64,000 nt of DNA from Polaromonas jejuensis NBRC 106434. Its GTDB lineage: Bacteria > Pseudomonadota > Gammaproteobacteria > Burkholderiales > Burkholderiaceae_C. The position numbers and the translations under genes are program-made. The notes under the pieces are model-generated. The model was not told where the DNA came from. It saw only the letters and a program-made list of their open reading frames with translations, and did no database searches. The DNA is taken from contig NZ_BCYO01000006.1 in the NCBI RefSeq assembly GCF_001598235.1, forward strand, positions 186,001-250,000. The letters are read 5' to 3'. Positions 40,821 through 48,708 of the stretch are shown here, in pieces. The first letter of the stretch is position 1; every line of letters starts with the position of its first letter.

Positions 40821-41545
40821 GTCCCGGCCTCTTCCGCAGCAGACACCACCATTTTGTAGCCGCGCCCCCAGACCGTGAGGATGCGGCGGGGCTCTGCCGC
40901 GTTGGCCTCCACTTTGATTCGCAGGCGGTTGATATGGGTGTTGACCGTGTGCTCATAGCCATCGTGCTGGTAGCCCCATACCTGGTTGAGCAAATCCAGC
41001 CGCGAAAAAACACGCCCGGGATGGCGCGCGAAAAAATACAGCAGGTCGAATTCGCGTGGCGTCAATTCGATGCGTTTCCCGTCCACCTGCACCTCGCGTT
41101 CCAGCGGGTCTATGCAGAGGTTGCCCAGCTCGAGTCGGCCGGACTCCACACGCGCATCGCGCGCCATGGCTTCGGTGCGCCGCAGCAGCGCACGCACGCG
41201 CGCCACCAGCTCAAGTACCGAAAAAGGCTTGGCGAGATAGTCGTCGGCGCCGAGTTCCAGGCCAAGAATGCGGTGCACCTCACTGGAGCGGGCGCTGATG
41301 ATGATGATGGGCGTGTAGCGCGTCATCGCGCGGGCGCGACGGCAGATTTCGAGGCCATCGACGCCGGGGAGCATCAGGTCGAGAACCAGCGCATCCCAGT
41401 GGCCGCGTTCGAGCTCGCGGACACCCGCATGGCCATCAGCGGCATGCACCACGGTCAGCCCCTCATCGTGCAGATGCATGCGCAGCAGCTCTGCAATATG
41501 GGGATCATCCTCGACGATCAGAACACGTTTGGCAGGGTCCATCAC
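40817..41545 (-). CDS. OmpR-family response regulator
   Basis: 242 residues. Receiver domain with acidic pair Asp13/Asp14, phosphoacceptor Asp56 in LVLDLMLPG and conserved Lys in DDYLAKP. The winged-helix output domain has ELTPREFDLLYFFARHPG, SRLDLLNQVWGY and VNTHINRLRIKVE. First gene of the regulator-kinase operon; the gap to the divergent cytochrome gene is 95 bp. Confidence 0.94.
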   Translation of the reverse strand: MMDPAKRVLIVEDDPHIAELLRMHLHDEGLTVVHAADGHAGVRELERGHWDALVLDLMLPGVDGLEICRRARAMTRYTPIIIISARSSEVHRILGLELGADDYLAKPFSVLELVARVRALLRRTEAMARDARVESGRLELGNLCIDPLEREVQVDGKRIELTPREFDLLYFFARHPGRVFSRLDLLNQVWGYQHDGYEHTVNTHINRLRIKVEANAAEPRRILTVWGRGYKMVVSAAEEAGT

Positions 41546-41640
41546 TTGGGATTATCACGCGATCCCTCTTTTTGAGTTATCACAATTAATTGAACATTTC
41601 GTGATGAATCGGCCATGGAGTGCGTCCAATAATCCGCCCC
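41546..41640. promoter_or_regulatory. Divergent control region with TTATCAC direct repeats
   Basis: TTATCAC occurs at 41552-41558 and 41577-41583, 25 bp apart, and a reverse-orientation GTGAT at 41601-41605 pairs with the second copy. Direct repeats about 10-11 bp or a multiple apart are typical for OmpR-type regulators, so these are candidate operators. No sure -35/-10 found. Confidence 0.4.
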
Positions 41641-42267
41641 ATGAAGCACAAAACCACCGACAAAGGCTGTGCGCCCATCCACCCGCTGTGGATGCGCATC
41701 ACCCACTGGCTCAACGCCCTGGCCGTGCTGGTGATGGTGACCAGTGGCTGGCGCATCTATAACGCGTCGCCCTTCTTTCCCTTTGAGATTCCGGAAGTCA
41801 TCACGCTGGGCGGCTGGCTGGGCGGCGCACTGCAGTGGCACTTTGCAGCGATGTGGCTGCTGGCCGCCAACGGGCTCATTTATCTGTCATTCAATCTGGC
41901 CAGCGGCCGGCTGTTCCGGAAGTTCTTCCCGCTGACGGTCTCCGGCATTGTGCGCGACACGCTCGCCGCGCTTCGCGGACGGCTTTCACACGCCGACCCG
42001 CGGAGCTACAACAACGTTCAGCGTTTTGCCTACCTCTTCGTGATGCTCGACATAGTGCTGCTGGTGCTGTCGGGCCTCGTGCTTTGGAAGTCGGTCCAGT
42101 TCGGTGTGCTGCGCGAGCTGCTGGGCGGCTACGAAGTCGCCCGCCGGATTCACTTTTTTGCGATGACCGCACTGGTGGCCTTCGTGGCCGTTCACCTGGT
42201 GATGGTCGCGCTGGTTCCGCGCACCCTGCTCACCATGCTGAGCGGCCGCACAGGGAAAACCGTATGA
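41641..42267 (+). CDS. b-type cytochrome (cytochrome b561/hydrogenase-type), partner of the MsrP-like enzyme
   Basis: 208-residue membrane protein with about four to five helices. Candidate heme ligands are the histidines in HPLWMRITHWLNAL, LQWHFAAMW and RRIHFFAMTALVAFVAVH. It belongs to the bacterial cytochrome b561 or Ni/Fe-hydrogenase cytochrome b group and is unlike MsrQ. Its stop overlaps the next ATG (ATGA), so it probably delivers quinol electrons to the adjacent molybdoenzyme. First gene of the redox operon. Confidence 0.88.
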   Translation: MKHKTTDKGCAPIHPLWMRITHWLNALAVLVMVTSGWRIYNASPFFPFEIPEVITLGGWLGGALQWHFAAMWLLAANGLIYLSFNLASGRLFRKFFPLTVSGIVRDTLAALRGRLSHADPRSYNNVQRFAYLFVMLDIVLLVLSGLVLWKSVQFGVLRELLGGYEVARRIHFFAMTALVAFVAVHLVMVALVPRTLLTMLSGRTGKTV

Positions 42268-43055
42268 AGATACTCCAACGCCCCCCACTGACCGGCGTCG
42301 ACGGCGATGCCGCCCTCGCCGAAGCCCGCAAGCTGATAGGCCGCCGCATAGCGCAGCCGGCACGCCGCGCCTTTCTGCAGCGCTCGCTGACGCTGGGCGG
42401 CCTGTCGCTGCTGAGCGGCTGCAGCATCAGCGACAACAGCAGCGTCGAAGCGGCGCTTGCCCGCATCTCGCGCTTCAACGACACGGTGCAGGGCTGGATT
42501 TTCGACCCGAACCGGCTCGCGCCGACCTACCCCGACGCCATGATCACGCGCCCCTTTCCGTTCAACGCCTACTACGGCGAAGATGAAATCCGCGAGGTGG
42601 ACGAAGCCGGCTACCGGCTCGAAGTAACTGGCCTGGTGGCCGACAAGCGCAGCTGGACGCTGGCCGAACTGCGCGCCATGCCGCAGCAGGATCAGGTCAC
42701 CCGCCACATCTGCGTCGAAGGCTGGAGCGCCATCGGCAAATGGGGCGGTGTGCATTTCGCCGATTTCCTGAAGCGCGTGGGCGCCGACACCAGCGCGAAG
42801 TACATAGGCTTCAAGTGCGCGGACGACTACTACACCAGCATAGACATGCCGACCGCGCTTCACCCGCAGACGCTGCTGACGCTGAGCTACGACGGCCAGC
42901 CCTTGCCGCCGAAATATGGCTTCCCGATGAAGCTGCGCATGCCCACCAAGCTGGGCTACAAAAACCCGAAACATATCAAGGCGATCTTCGTCACCAACAC
43001 CTACCCTGGCGGCTATTGGGAAGACCAGGGCTACAACTGGTTCGGCGGCAGTTGA
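42264..43055 (+). CDS. MsrP/YedY-like periplasmic molybdopterin oxidoreductase (second type)
   Basis: 263 residues of the sulfite-oxidase-fold, YedY group. Export signal RRAFLQRSLTLGGL with twin arginine at 34-35, followed by LLSGC (Cys53), so it may be a Tat-exported lipoprotein. The Mo-ligand Cys150 is in RHICVEGWSAIGKWGG, and YYTSIDMPTALHPQTLL and PLPPKYGFPMKLR are conserved. It is shorter and divergent from the msrP at 25622. ATG overlaps the cytochrome stop. Methionine sulfoxide reduction is the likely role given the Met-rich peptide and msrA in the same operon, but this is inference. Confidence 0.88.
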   Translation: MKILQRPPLTGVDGDAALAEARKLIGRRIAQPARRAFLQRSLTLGGLSLLSGCSISDNSSVEAALARISRFNDTVQGWIFDPNRLAPTYPDAMITRPFPFNAYYGEDEIREVDEAGYRLEVTGLVADKRSWTLAELRAMPQQDQVTRHICVEGWSAIGKWGGVHFADFLKRVGADTSAKYIGFKCADDYYTSIDMPTALHPQTLLTLSYDGQPLPPKYGFPMKLRMPTKLGYKNPKHIKAIFVTNTYPGGYWEDQGYNWFGGS

Positions 43056-43144
43056 GTGCCCTGAAGGCTCAGCGCTGTTGAAACGTGCGGCACGCGTACA
43101 TCTCGAAGCGTGCCATTTAAAACCGACTCGACAAGGAAACTGAA

Positions 43145-43417
43145 ATGAACAAACTCTCCGCAACACTCCTGGCGACCTTCATGGCCATCGGTTCCGTCTC
43201 GGCCTTCGCCGCGGACGAAATGAAGAAGGACGCCATGGGCAAGGACGAGATGACTAAGGACTCGATGGCCAAGGACTCCAAGGCCAAGGATGCCATGGCT
43301 AAAGACGGAATGAAAAAAAAGGACTCGATGGCGAAAAGCACAATGTCCAAAGATGGCAAGAAAAAGGATGCGATGGCTAAAGACGATGACATGAAAAAGG
43401 ACGAAATGAAGAAGTAA
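43145..43417 (+). CDS. Exported pentapeptide MXKDX-repeat protein, methionine-rich
   Basis: 90 residues. Signal peptide (first 22-23) ends VSAFAADE; SD AGGAA is just upstream of the ATG. The mature part is a string of MAKDS/MKKDA-like five-residue repeats with 11 Met in about 67 residues and almost only Met, Lys, Asp, Ala, Ser, Glu and Gly. There are no Cys and no aromatics, so it should be disordered. The family (penta_MxKDx) is named for the repeat. The Azospira MrpX peptide, which is oxidised by hypochlorite and repaired by YedY1, is a functional precedent. Here I infer a sacrificial methionine buffer; metal binding is an alternative. Confidence 0.88.
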   Translation: MNKLSATLLATFMAIGSVSAFAADEMKKDAMGKDEMTKDSMAKDSKAKDAMAKDGMKKKDSMAKSTMSKDGKKKDAMAKDDDMKKDEMKK

Positions 43418-43447
43418 GCCGCGACAACGCCTGGGCGGAGGTCCCTC

Positions 43448-44749
43448 ATGACTTTCTTCATCCTGTCGTATCTTGGCGGAGCGCTGACCATCCTCGCTCC
43501 CTGCATCCTGCCGGTGGTGCCTTTCGTCTTCGCGCGGGTTGACCAGCCATTCGCCAAAAGCGGCCTGCCCTTGCTGGCGGGCATGGCGCTCACCTTTGCG
43601 GCCGTCGGGACACTGGGCGCCGTCGCGGGCAACTGGGCCGTAACGGCCAACACATACGGCCGGATGGCCGCCATTGCGCTGCTTGCCGTCATGGGCGTGG
43701 CGCTGATGGCACCGCGTTGGGCCGAACGACTCACCCGGCCGCTGGTGGCTCTGGGTTCGCGTCTTTCCAACGCCGCAGCAAAACCCACGGACAAGGCCGG
43801 GAGCCCTGCCTTGTCCGCCTTTTTTCTCGGCATGGCCACCGGGCTGCTTTGGGCGCCATGTGCGGGCCCTGTCCTGGGCCTGATCCTCACCGGGGCCGCA
43901 CTCGAAGGGCCCAGCGTGCGAACCTCCCTGCTGCTGCTCGCCTATGCGGCCGGTGCCGTGAGCTCGCTCGGGCTGGTTTTGCTCGCCGGCGGCCGGGTCT
44001 TTGCCATCCTCAAGCGCTCGCTCGGCATTGGCGAGTGGCTCCGCAAGGGACTGGGGGTGGCGGTACTCGCCGGCACCACTGCGGTGGCACTGGGGCTGGA
44101 CACCGGACTGCTGGCGCAATTCTCGTCGGGCGCTGCTGCTTCACTGGAAAAGGCCCTGTTCCAGCGACTGGGGCCGCAACCGGCGGAACAGGCACCCGCC
44201 GCTGCCGTTCGTCCGCAAACGCTGGACCGAGGCAATTTCATCAGGGTGCAGGCGCGCCCGACCTTGCCGCGGCTCGACACACTGCCCATCGAAGGCAGCA
44301 TGCCGCCGCTGGCAGGCGGCGTCGAATGGCTGAACTCGCCGCCGCTCACCGCCAGGGAGCTGCGCGGAAAGGTGGTACTTGTGGACTTCTGGACCTTCGG
44401 CTGCATCAACTGCCGCAACGCGCTGCCCCATGTGCGCGAATGGCACCGCAAATACAAAGACCAGGGGCTGGTTGTGGTCGGCGTGCATGCGCCCGAGTTC
44501 GCCTACGAGAAAAACATCAACAATGTGAAGCGCGCCGTGGGCGATCTGGGCGTCGAGTTTCCGGTCGTGGTCGACAACGACTTCGCCATCTGGCGCGCGT
44601 TCAGCAACAACTACTGGCCAGCGCACTATTTCGTCGACGCTCAGGGGCGCATCCGCTTTCATCACTTTGGCGAAGGCGAGTACGAAAAATCGGAACAGGT
44701 CATCCAGCAACTTCTGGAAGAAGCCAGCAACAAGGCGAAACCGCTATGA
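43448..44749 (+). CDS. CcdA-thioredoxin fusion (DipZ/DsbD-like thiol reductase)
   Basis: 433 residues. The N-terminal part is a CcdA-type electron conduit with about six helices and paired membrane cysteines Cys19 (LAPCILP) and Cys138 (WAPCAGP). It is followed by a linker and a periplasmic TlpA-like thioredoxin domain with CINC (Cys319, Cys322) in WTFGCINCRNALPH. It lacks the N-terminal DsbD-alpha domain, like DipZ. SD GGAGG precedes ATG at 43448. It would carry reducing power across the membrane, possibly to the downstream exported MsrA. Stop overlaps the msrA ATG. Confidence 0.93.
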   Translation: MTFFILSYLGGALTILAPCILPVVPFVFARVDQPFAKSGLPLLAGMALTFAAVGTLGAVAGNWAVTANTYGRMAAIALLAVMGVALMAPRWAERLTRPLVALGSRLSNAAAKPTDKAGSPALSAFFLGMATGLLWAPCAGPVLGLILTGAALEGPSVRTSLLLLAYAAGAVSSLGLVLLAGGRVFAILKRSLGIGEWLRKGLGVAVLAGTTAVALGLDTGLLAQFSSGAAASLEKALFQRLGPQPAEQAPAAAVRPQTLDRGNFIRVQARPTLPRLDTLPIEGSMPPLAGGVEWLNSPPLTARELRGKVVLVDFWTFGCINCRNALPHVREWHRKYKDQGLVVVGVHAPEFAYEKNINNVKRAVGDLGVEFPVVVDNDFAIWRAFSNNYWPAHYFVDAQGRIRFHHFGEGEYEKSEQVIQQLLEEASNKAKPL

Positions 44750-45504
44750 ACACACCGTCAAACACCTATCTAAAGCCTTTCACGCCGCCGCCACGCCTGA
44801 GCCGGCGCCCGGTGCTGACCGCTCTGGCCATGGCCTTCGTTGCCGCAGCGACGCTATGGCAGGCCGTACCGTCGCTTGCGGCCGAATCCGCCGTGGCCAT
44901 CCCCGCACCCGCCGACGATCTGGCGGCAACGCCCGCTGCGGCTGTCGAAACCGCGGTGCTCGCCGGTGGCTGCTTCTGGGGCGTGCAAGGCGTGTTTCAG
45001 CATGTCATGGGCGTGAGCAGCGCCGTGTCGGGCTATGCCGGCGGCGACGAGGCGTCGGCACGCTACGAGGCCGTGGGATCAGGCCGCACCGGACACGCGG
45101 AGGCCGTGCGGATCACCTATGACCCCAAGCAGATCAGCTATGGGCGCATCCTGCAGATTTACTTTTCGGTGGCACACAACCCGACCGAGCTGAATCGCCA
45201 GGGACCGGACCAGGGCCCGCAATACCGATCGACGATCTTCGCGCAGAACGCCACGCAGGCACGCATTGCGAAGGCCTACATCGCCCAGCTCAACAAGGCC
45301 GGCAGCTTTGGCTTGCCCATCGTCACCACCACCGAAATGCAAAAACCCTTCTTCCCGGCTGAGGCCTACCACCAGGACTACCTGGCGCGGAACCCCCACA
45401 ACCCCTACATCGCCTACAACGACCTGCCGAAAATCGACAATCTCAAGCGGCTGTTCCCCGATCGCTACCGCGCGGTACCGGCGCTTGTCGGCAAGGGAAG
45501 CTGA
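44746..45504 (+). CDS. msrA: Exported peptide-methionine (S)-S-oxide reductase MsrA
   Basis: 252 residues with an N-terminal signal or anchor (about 20-46, RRPVLTALAMAFVAAATLW) ending PSLAAES, then the MsrA domain with the active site GGCFWGVQGVF (Cys76) and GYAGGDE, and HNPTELNRQGPDQG. Most bacterial MsrA proteins are cytoplasmic; this one is evidently exported or anchored outside. Resolving cysteines are not evident in the C-terminal tail, so the thioredoxin domain of the preceding fusion may regenerate it. Last gene of the operon, followed by a bidirectional terminator. Confidence 0.93.
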   Translation: MNTPSNTYLKPFTPPPRLSRRPVLTALAMAFVAAATLWQAVPSLAAESAVAIPAPADDLAATPAAAVETAVLAGGCFWGVQGVFQHVMGVSSAVSGYAGGDEASARYEAVGSGRTGHAEAVRITYDPKQISYGRILQIYFSVAHNPTELNRQGPDQGPQYRSTIFAQNATQARIAKAYIAQLNKAGSFGLPIVTTTEMQKPFFPAEAYHQDYLARNPHNPYIAYNDLPKIDNLKRLFPDRYRAVPALVGKGS

Positions 45505-45544
45505 GGCCAGGGCAGCACCGCGGCTTCGGCCGTATGTCAAAAAT

Positions 45545-45574
45545 GCAAAAAAGCCGCGAATGCGGCTTTTTTGC
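45545..45574. terminator. Bidirectional intrinsic terminator
   Basis: GCAAAAAAGCCGC-GAAT-GCGGCTTTTTTGC: symmetrical stem with A/T runs on both sides, between the converging msrA and DUF805 genes. Confidence 0.92.
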
Positions 45575-45610
45575 AAAGATTAAGCTGTGCTGGCCCTGGA
45601 TTGAAACGCG

Positions 45611-45931
45611 CTAGGCCTCGTAGGCAAGGGCACCGTCCCGTTCGGGCTGGGCCCACCAGTAAAGCAACACAAAAAAGCCTATGCCCGTCAGCAGGAGCAA
45701 CTGCCACCAGCCGCTTTTTCCAATATCGTGAAGGCGACGGGTCCCCACCGCCAGGGCCGGCAGCAGCAAGGCCAGGCTCACCAGCCCGTTCAGCCTCTCG
45801 CCAACCAGGGAAGCGGCTATCGATGCCAGCACCTGGAACAAAAAGAACCACCAGAACTCCGGGCGCGAGGCGCGGCCGGAAAACGTCGCATATTTGCTCA
45901 GGCAAGCGGAAATGGCTTGGCCAAAATTCAT
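45611..45931 (-). CDS. DUF805 small membrane protein
   Basis: 106 residues from ATG at 45931, placed nine bases after GGGGAGG. Four hydrophobic helices and the family signature SGRASRPEFWWFFLF near 20-34, with GTRRLHDIGKSGWWQL later. Function of the family is unknown. The frame is open upstream to 46075, but the ribosome binding site favours the short form. Confidence 0.88.
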   Translation of the reverse strand: MNFGQAISACLSKYATFSGRASRPEFWWFFLFQVLASIAASLVGERLNGLVSLALLLPALAVGTRRLHDIGKSGWWQLLLLTGIGFFVLLYWWAQPERDGALAYEA

Positions 45932-46239
45932 GGCTTTCATCCTCCCCATATTGATGCAGGGCAAACTCCCCCGCCCCATGATAATGCGCCGGTCCTGCCG
46001 ACGCCACCACGGCCCCGAAAAAGCAGGCCGGCGACCAGGCCCCGGCAATCCTGGCTTGAATCCTGCATGGGTCACGCTTGACCCTTGTCCAAGCTCCGTC
46101 CAGCAAAGCTGGGCTGCACTTCAACCCAAGGCCAGGAGTGCTGCCAGCGATAATATCGGTTTCGCCCATCACCATGTCCATGTCGCGCGCAAAAAACACA
46201 TCAAAGAGTTATGGCGCGCATCCTCCTCACAAGCACTCC

Positions 46240-46914
46240 ATGACACCTTCAAAAAAAATACTTGTTGCGGCCGCATTGGTCGCTTCTGCAGCCCACGCCT
46301 TGGCACAACAGGCGGGCACCTGGTCCGTATCGGCCGGCATCACACACATTGCGCCGTCCGTTGACAGCGACAGCCTCTCGTCGCCTTCGGGTACTGTGCC
46401 GAATGCCAAAGTGGATGTGAGCAGCGACTCCCGGCTGACCGCCGCCGTGAATTACATGGCCACCGACAACATCAACCTTCACCTGCCGCTGGGTTTCGGT
46501 TTCAGGCACGACCTCAGCGGTGCAGGCGTGCTCGCCGGTGTCGGCAAGCTGGCCGAAACCAGGGCCCTTCCGATCACGCTGATCGGCCAATACCGCTTCT
46601 TTGACGCCAATGCCCGGTTTCGCCCCTACCTGGGCGCCGGCTTGTCCTATGTGAAGTTCTACAAGGAACGCGGTACCGCCTTGTTAACCGCGCTCACCAA
46701 CCCTGGCGGCGCGCCGACGAGTGTGTCTTTTAAATCGAAGCTGGCGCCCGCCCTGCAAGTGGGGGGCGTTTTCAACCTCAATGAAAAATGGTTCATGGAA
46801 GGCAGCTACACCAAAACCTTTCTTAAAACCCGCGGCACGCTGAGCACCGGCCATACCATCGATGTGGGGCTGGACCCGAACTGCTTCACCCTGCAATTGG
46901 GCTACAAGTTCTGA
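46240..46914 (+). CDS. OmpW-family outer-membrane protein
   Basis: 224 residues from ATG at 46240. Signal peptide MTPSKKILVAAALVASAA, cleaved after ALAQQ. Eight-stranded barrel type with YRFFDANARFRPYLGAGLSY and the C-terminal aromatic GYKF. OmpW-like barrels carry small hydrophobic molecules. No clear ribosome binding site; the frame is open further upstream to 46078. Followed by an intrinsic terminator. Confidence 0.9.
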   Translation: MTPSKKILVAAALVASAAHALAQQAGTWSVSAGITHIAPSVDSDSLSSPSGTVPNAKVDVSSDSRLTAAVNYMATDNINLHLPLGFGFRHDLSGAGVLAGVGKLAETRALPITLIGQYRFFDANARFRPYLGAGLSYVKFYKERGTALLTALTNPGGAPTSVSFKSKLAPALQVGGVFNLNEKWFMEGSYTKTFLKTRGTLSTGHTIDVGLDPNCFTLQLGYKF

Positions 46915-46937
46915 TCGTCATCGGATCACCTCCCCCC

Positions 46938-46965
46938 AAAAAAGGCCGCCCATCGCGGCCTTTTT
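46938..46965 (+). terminator. Intrinsic terminator after the OmpW gene
   Basis: AAAAAAGGCCGC-CCATC-GCGGCCTTTTT; symmetric enough to also act on the converging pgi transcript. Confidence 0.88.
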
Positions 46966-47047
46966 CACGCCCGCAAGTGGCAGTCTTTTCAGCCGGCATC
47001 CGACCGCCTGCCCAGCCATGCCGGCAGCAGGTCAGCGCAGGCCACGG

Positions 47048-48613
47048 CTAGCGAAGACGCGCCAGCAAGCCGGCCGTCGAGGCATCCAGACCGGATGCAT
47101 CCCCGTTAGCCAGGCGTGGCTCGATATCCTTGGCCAGCACCTTGCCGAGCTCCACGCCCCACTGGTCAAAGCTGTTGATGCCCCAGATCGCGCCACTGAC
47201 AAACACGCGGTGTTCCTGCAGGGCAATCAACGCCCCCAGGCTGGCGGGAGTGAGTTGCTCCAGCAGCAAAAAGGTGCTGGGCCGGTTGCCCGGAAAATGC
47301 CTGTGGCCGCCCGCATCGACTTTTCCAAGCATCAGGGCCTGTGCCTGGGCCAGTGCATTGGCCAGCAATTTGCTATGGTGGCCGGGCAGGTCATGGCCGG
47401 CTTTTTTGACCGCGACGAATTCGACCGGCACCACGGACGTTCCCTGGTGCAGCATCTGGAAATAGGCGTGCTGGCCATTGGTGCCGGGCTCGCCCCACAG
47501 CACCGGTGAGGTCTCAAACGGCAAGGCCTGGCCGTCCATGTCCACGCGCTTGCCGTTGCTTTCCATTTCGAGTTGCTGCAAATACGCCGGCCAGCGGCGC
47601 AGGGCACTGCTGTAAGGCGCGATGCTGCGGCTGCCAAAGCCGTGGAAGTTGCGATACCAGATGTCCAGCAGGCCCAGGCGTACCGGCAGGTTGCGCTCCA
47701 GCGCCGCCGTGCGGAAGTGCTCGTCCATGGCGTGCGCGCCGGCCAGGAATTCACGAAAACCCGCGGCGCCAATGGCGATGGCAATCGGCAAACCGATGGC
47801 CGACCAGAGCGAATAGCGGCCGCCCACCCAGTCCCAGAAACCGAAGCTGGTGCTGATGCCAAACGCCTTCGCCGCCGCCACATTGGTCGTCAGCGCGGCG
47901 AAATGCCGGCCGATATCCTGCCCGCCCTGCGCCTCAAACCAGCGCCTGGCCGAATGGGCGTTGGTCATGGTTTCGGTGGTGGTGAAGGTCTTGGAGGCGA
48001 CCAGAAACAGCGTGCTGTGCGGCCGGCACTGCGCCAGCACGCCGGCCAGTTCATGGCCGTCGACGTTGGAGACAAAGTGAAAACGCTTGCCCATCGTCGC
48101 AAATTCGCCAAGCGCCAGCACCGCCATTTGCGGCCCCAGGTCCGAGCCGCCTATGCCGATGTTGACGATGTCGGTAATCGCCGCATCGGCGCGAACCTGC
48201 TCCGCGTAGGCCAGCATGGCGTCCAGCGTGGCATGCACCTGCAGCGCTTCATTTGCTATGTTTTTGCTAGCTGCTTGCGCCCGTTCTTCCTGGGTAGGAG
48301 CCGTATTTCTCAATAGGAAATGCATCACGGCACGGCGCTCGGTGCTGTTGATGCTTTCCCCGGCAAACATGGCGTCGCGGTGCTGCGCCAGCCCGCACTG
48401 CCCGGCCAGGTCAAGCAGCAGCGCCTGGCTGGTGGCGTCGATCAGGTTTTTCGACAAATCCGCAAAGACATAGGGCGCCTGCTGGCTGAAGTTGGCAAAG
48501 CGCTGCGGGTCAGCGGCAAACGCCTCGCGCAGGTCAAAGGCCTGGCCGTGCGCGTTAAAGCAGGCCTGCAGCGCACCCCAGGCGGGCGTCTGGTCACAAC
48601 GCAACCGGGACAT
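47048..48613 (-). CDS. pgi: Glucose-6-phosphate isomerase, with an in-frame repeat insertion
   Basis: 521 residues from ATG at 48613, where the family N-terminus begins (MSRLRCDQTPAWGALQ). The open frame extends 32 codons upstream, but that part is a family 2 dispersed repeat. NIGIGGSDLGPQMA, SKTFTTTETMTNA, GGRYSLWSAIGLP and the GINSFDQWGVELGK lysine region are the PGI signatures. At residues about 110-121, between LLRNTA and EALQVHATLD, there is an extra RAQAASKNIAN stretch encoded by a family 1 repeat. E. coli Pgi is about 10 residues shorter there by eye. Downstream of tal. Confidence 0.96.
   Translation of the reverse strand: MSRLRCDQTPAWGALQACFNAHGQAFDLREAFAADPQRFANFSQQAPYVFADLSKNLIDATSQALLLDLAGQCGLAQHRDAMFAGESINSTERRAVMHFLLRNTAPTQEERAQAASKNIANEALQVHATLDAMLAYAEQVRADAAITDIVNIGIGGSDLGPQMAVLALGEFATMGKRFHFVSNVDGHELAGVLAQCRPHSTLFLVASKTFTTTETMTNAHSARRWFEAQGGQDIGRHFAALTTNVAAAKAFGISTSFGFWDWVGGRYSLWSAIGLPIAIAIGAAGFREFLAGAHAMDEHFRTAALERNLPVRLGLLDIWYRNFHGFGSRSIAPYSSALRRWPAYLQQLEMESNGKRVDMDGQALPFETSPVLWGEPGTNGQHAYFQMLHQGTSVVPVEFVAVKKAGHDLPGHHSKLLANALAQAQALMLGKVDAGGHRHFPGNRPSTFLLLEQLTPASLGALIALQEHRVFVSGAIWGINSFDQWGVELGKVLAKDIEPRLANGDASGLDASTAGLLARLR
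48252..48286 (-). repeat. Dispersed repeat family 1 inside the pgi coding sequence
   Basis: On the minus strand GAACGGGCGCAAGCAGCTAG then CAAAAACATAGCAAATG. The right half matches the intergenic copy at 32117-32149 (CTATCAAAAACATAGCAAAG) and the left half that at 12993 (ACGGGCGCAAGCAGCT). It is translated in frame as RAQAASKNIAN. Confidence 0.85.
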
Positions 48614-48617
48614 ATAG

Positions 48618-48708
48618 GCCCCCACGCTTGCCACTTCGTGTGATGCGCTCCCCCCCGAGGGGGCTGAACTTGCTCGGGGCGGCCCTTCGCTGCGTTCGGC
48701 GGCGCTCA
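48618..48708 (+). repeat. Dispersed GC-rich repeat family 2 filling the tal-pgi gap
   Basis: CCCCCACGCTTGCCACTTCG, TGTGATGCGC, CTCCCCCCCGAGGGGGCTG hairpin, then TGCTCGGGGCGGCCCTTCGC. It spans essentially the whole space between the tal stop (48706) and the pgi ATG (48613). Confidence 0.85.

Noticed and set aside
46078..46239. Longer N-terminus for the OmpW-family protein
   Set aside because: The added residues precede a clear signal peptide starting MTPSKKILVAA, so the start at 46240 is preferred.
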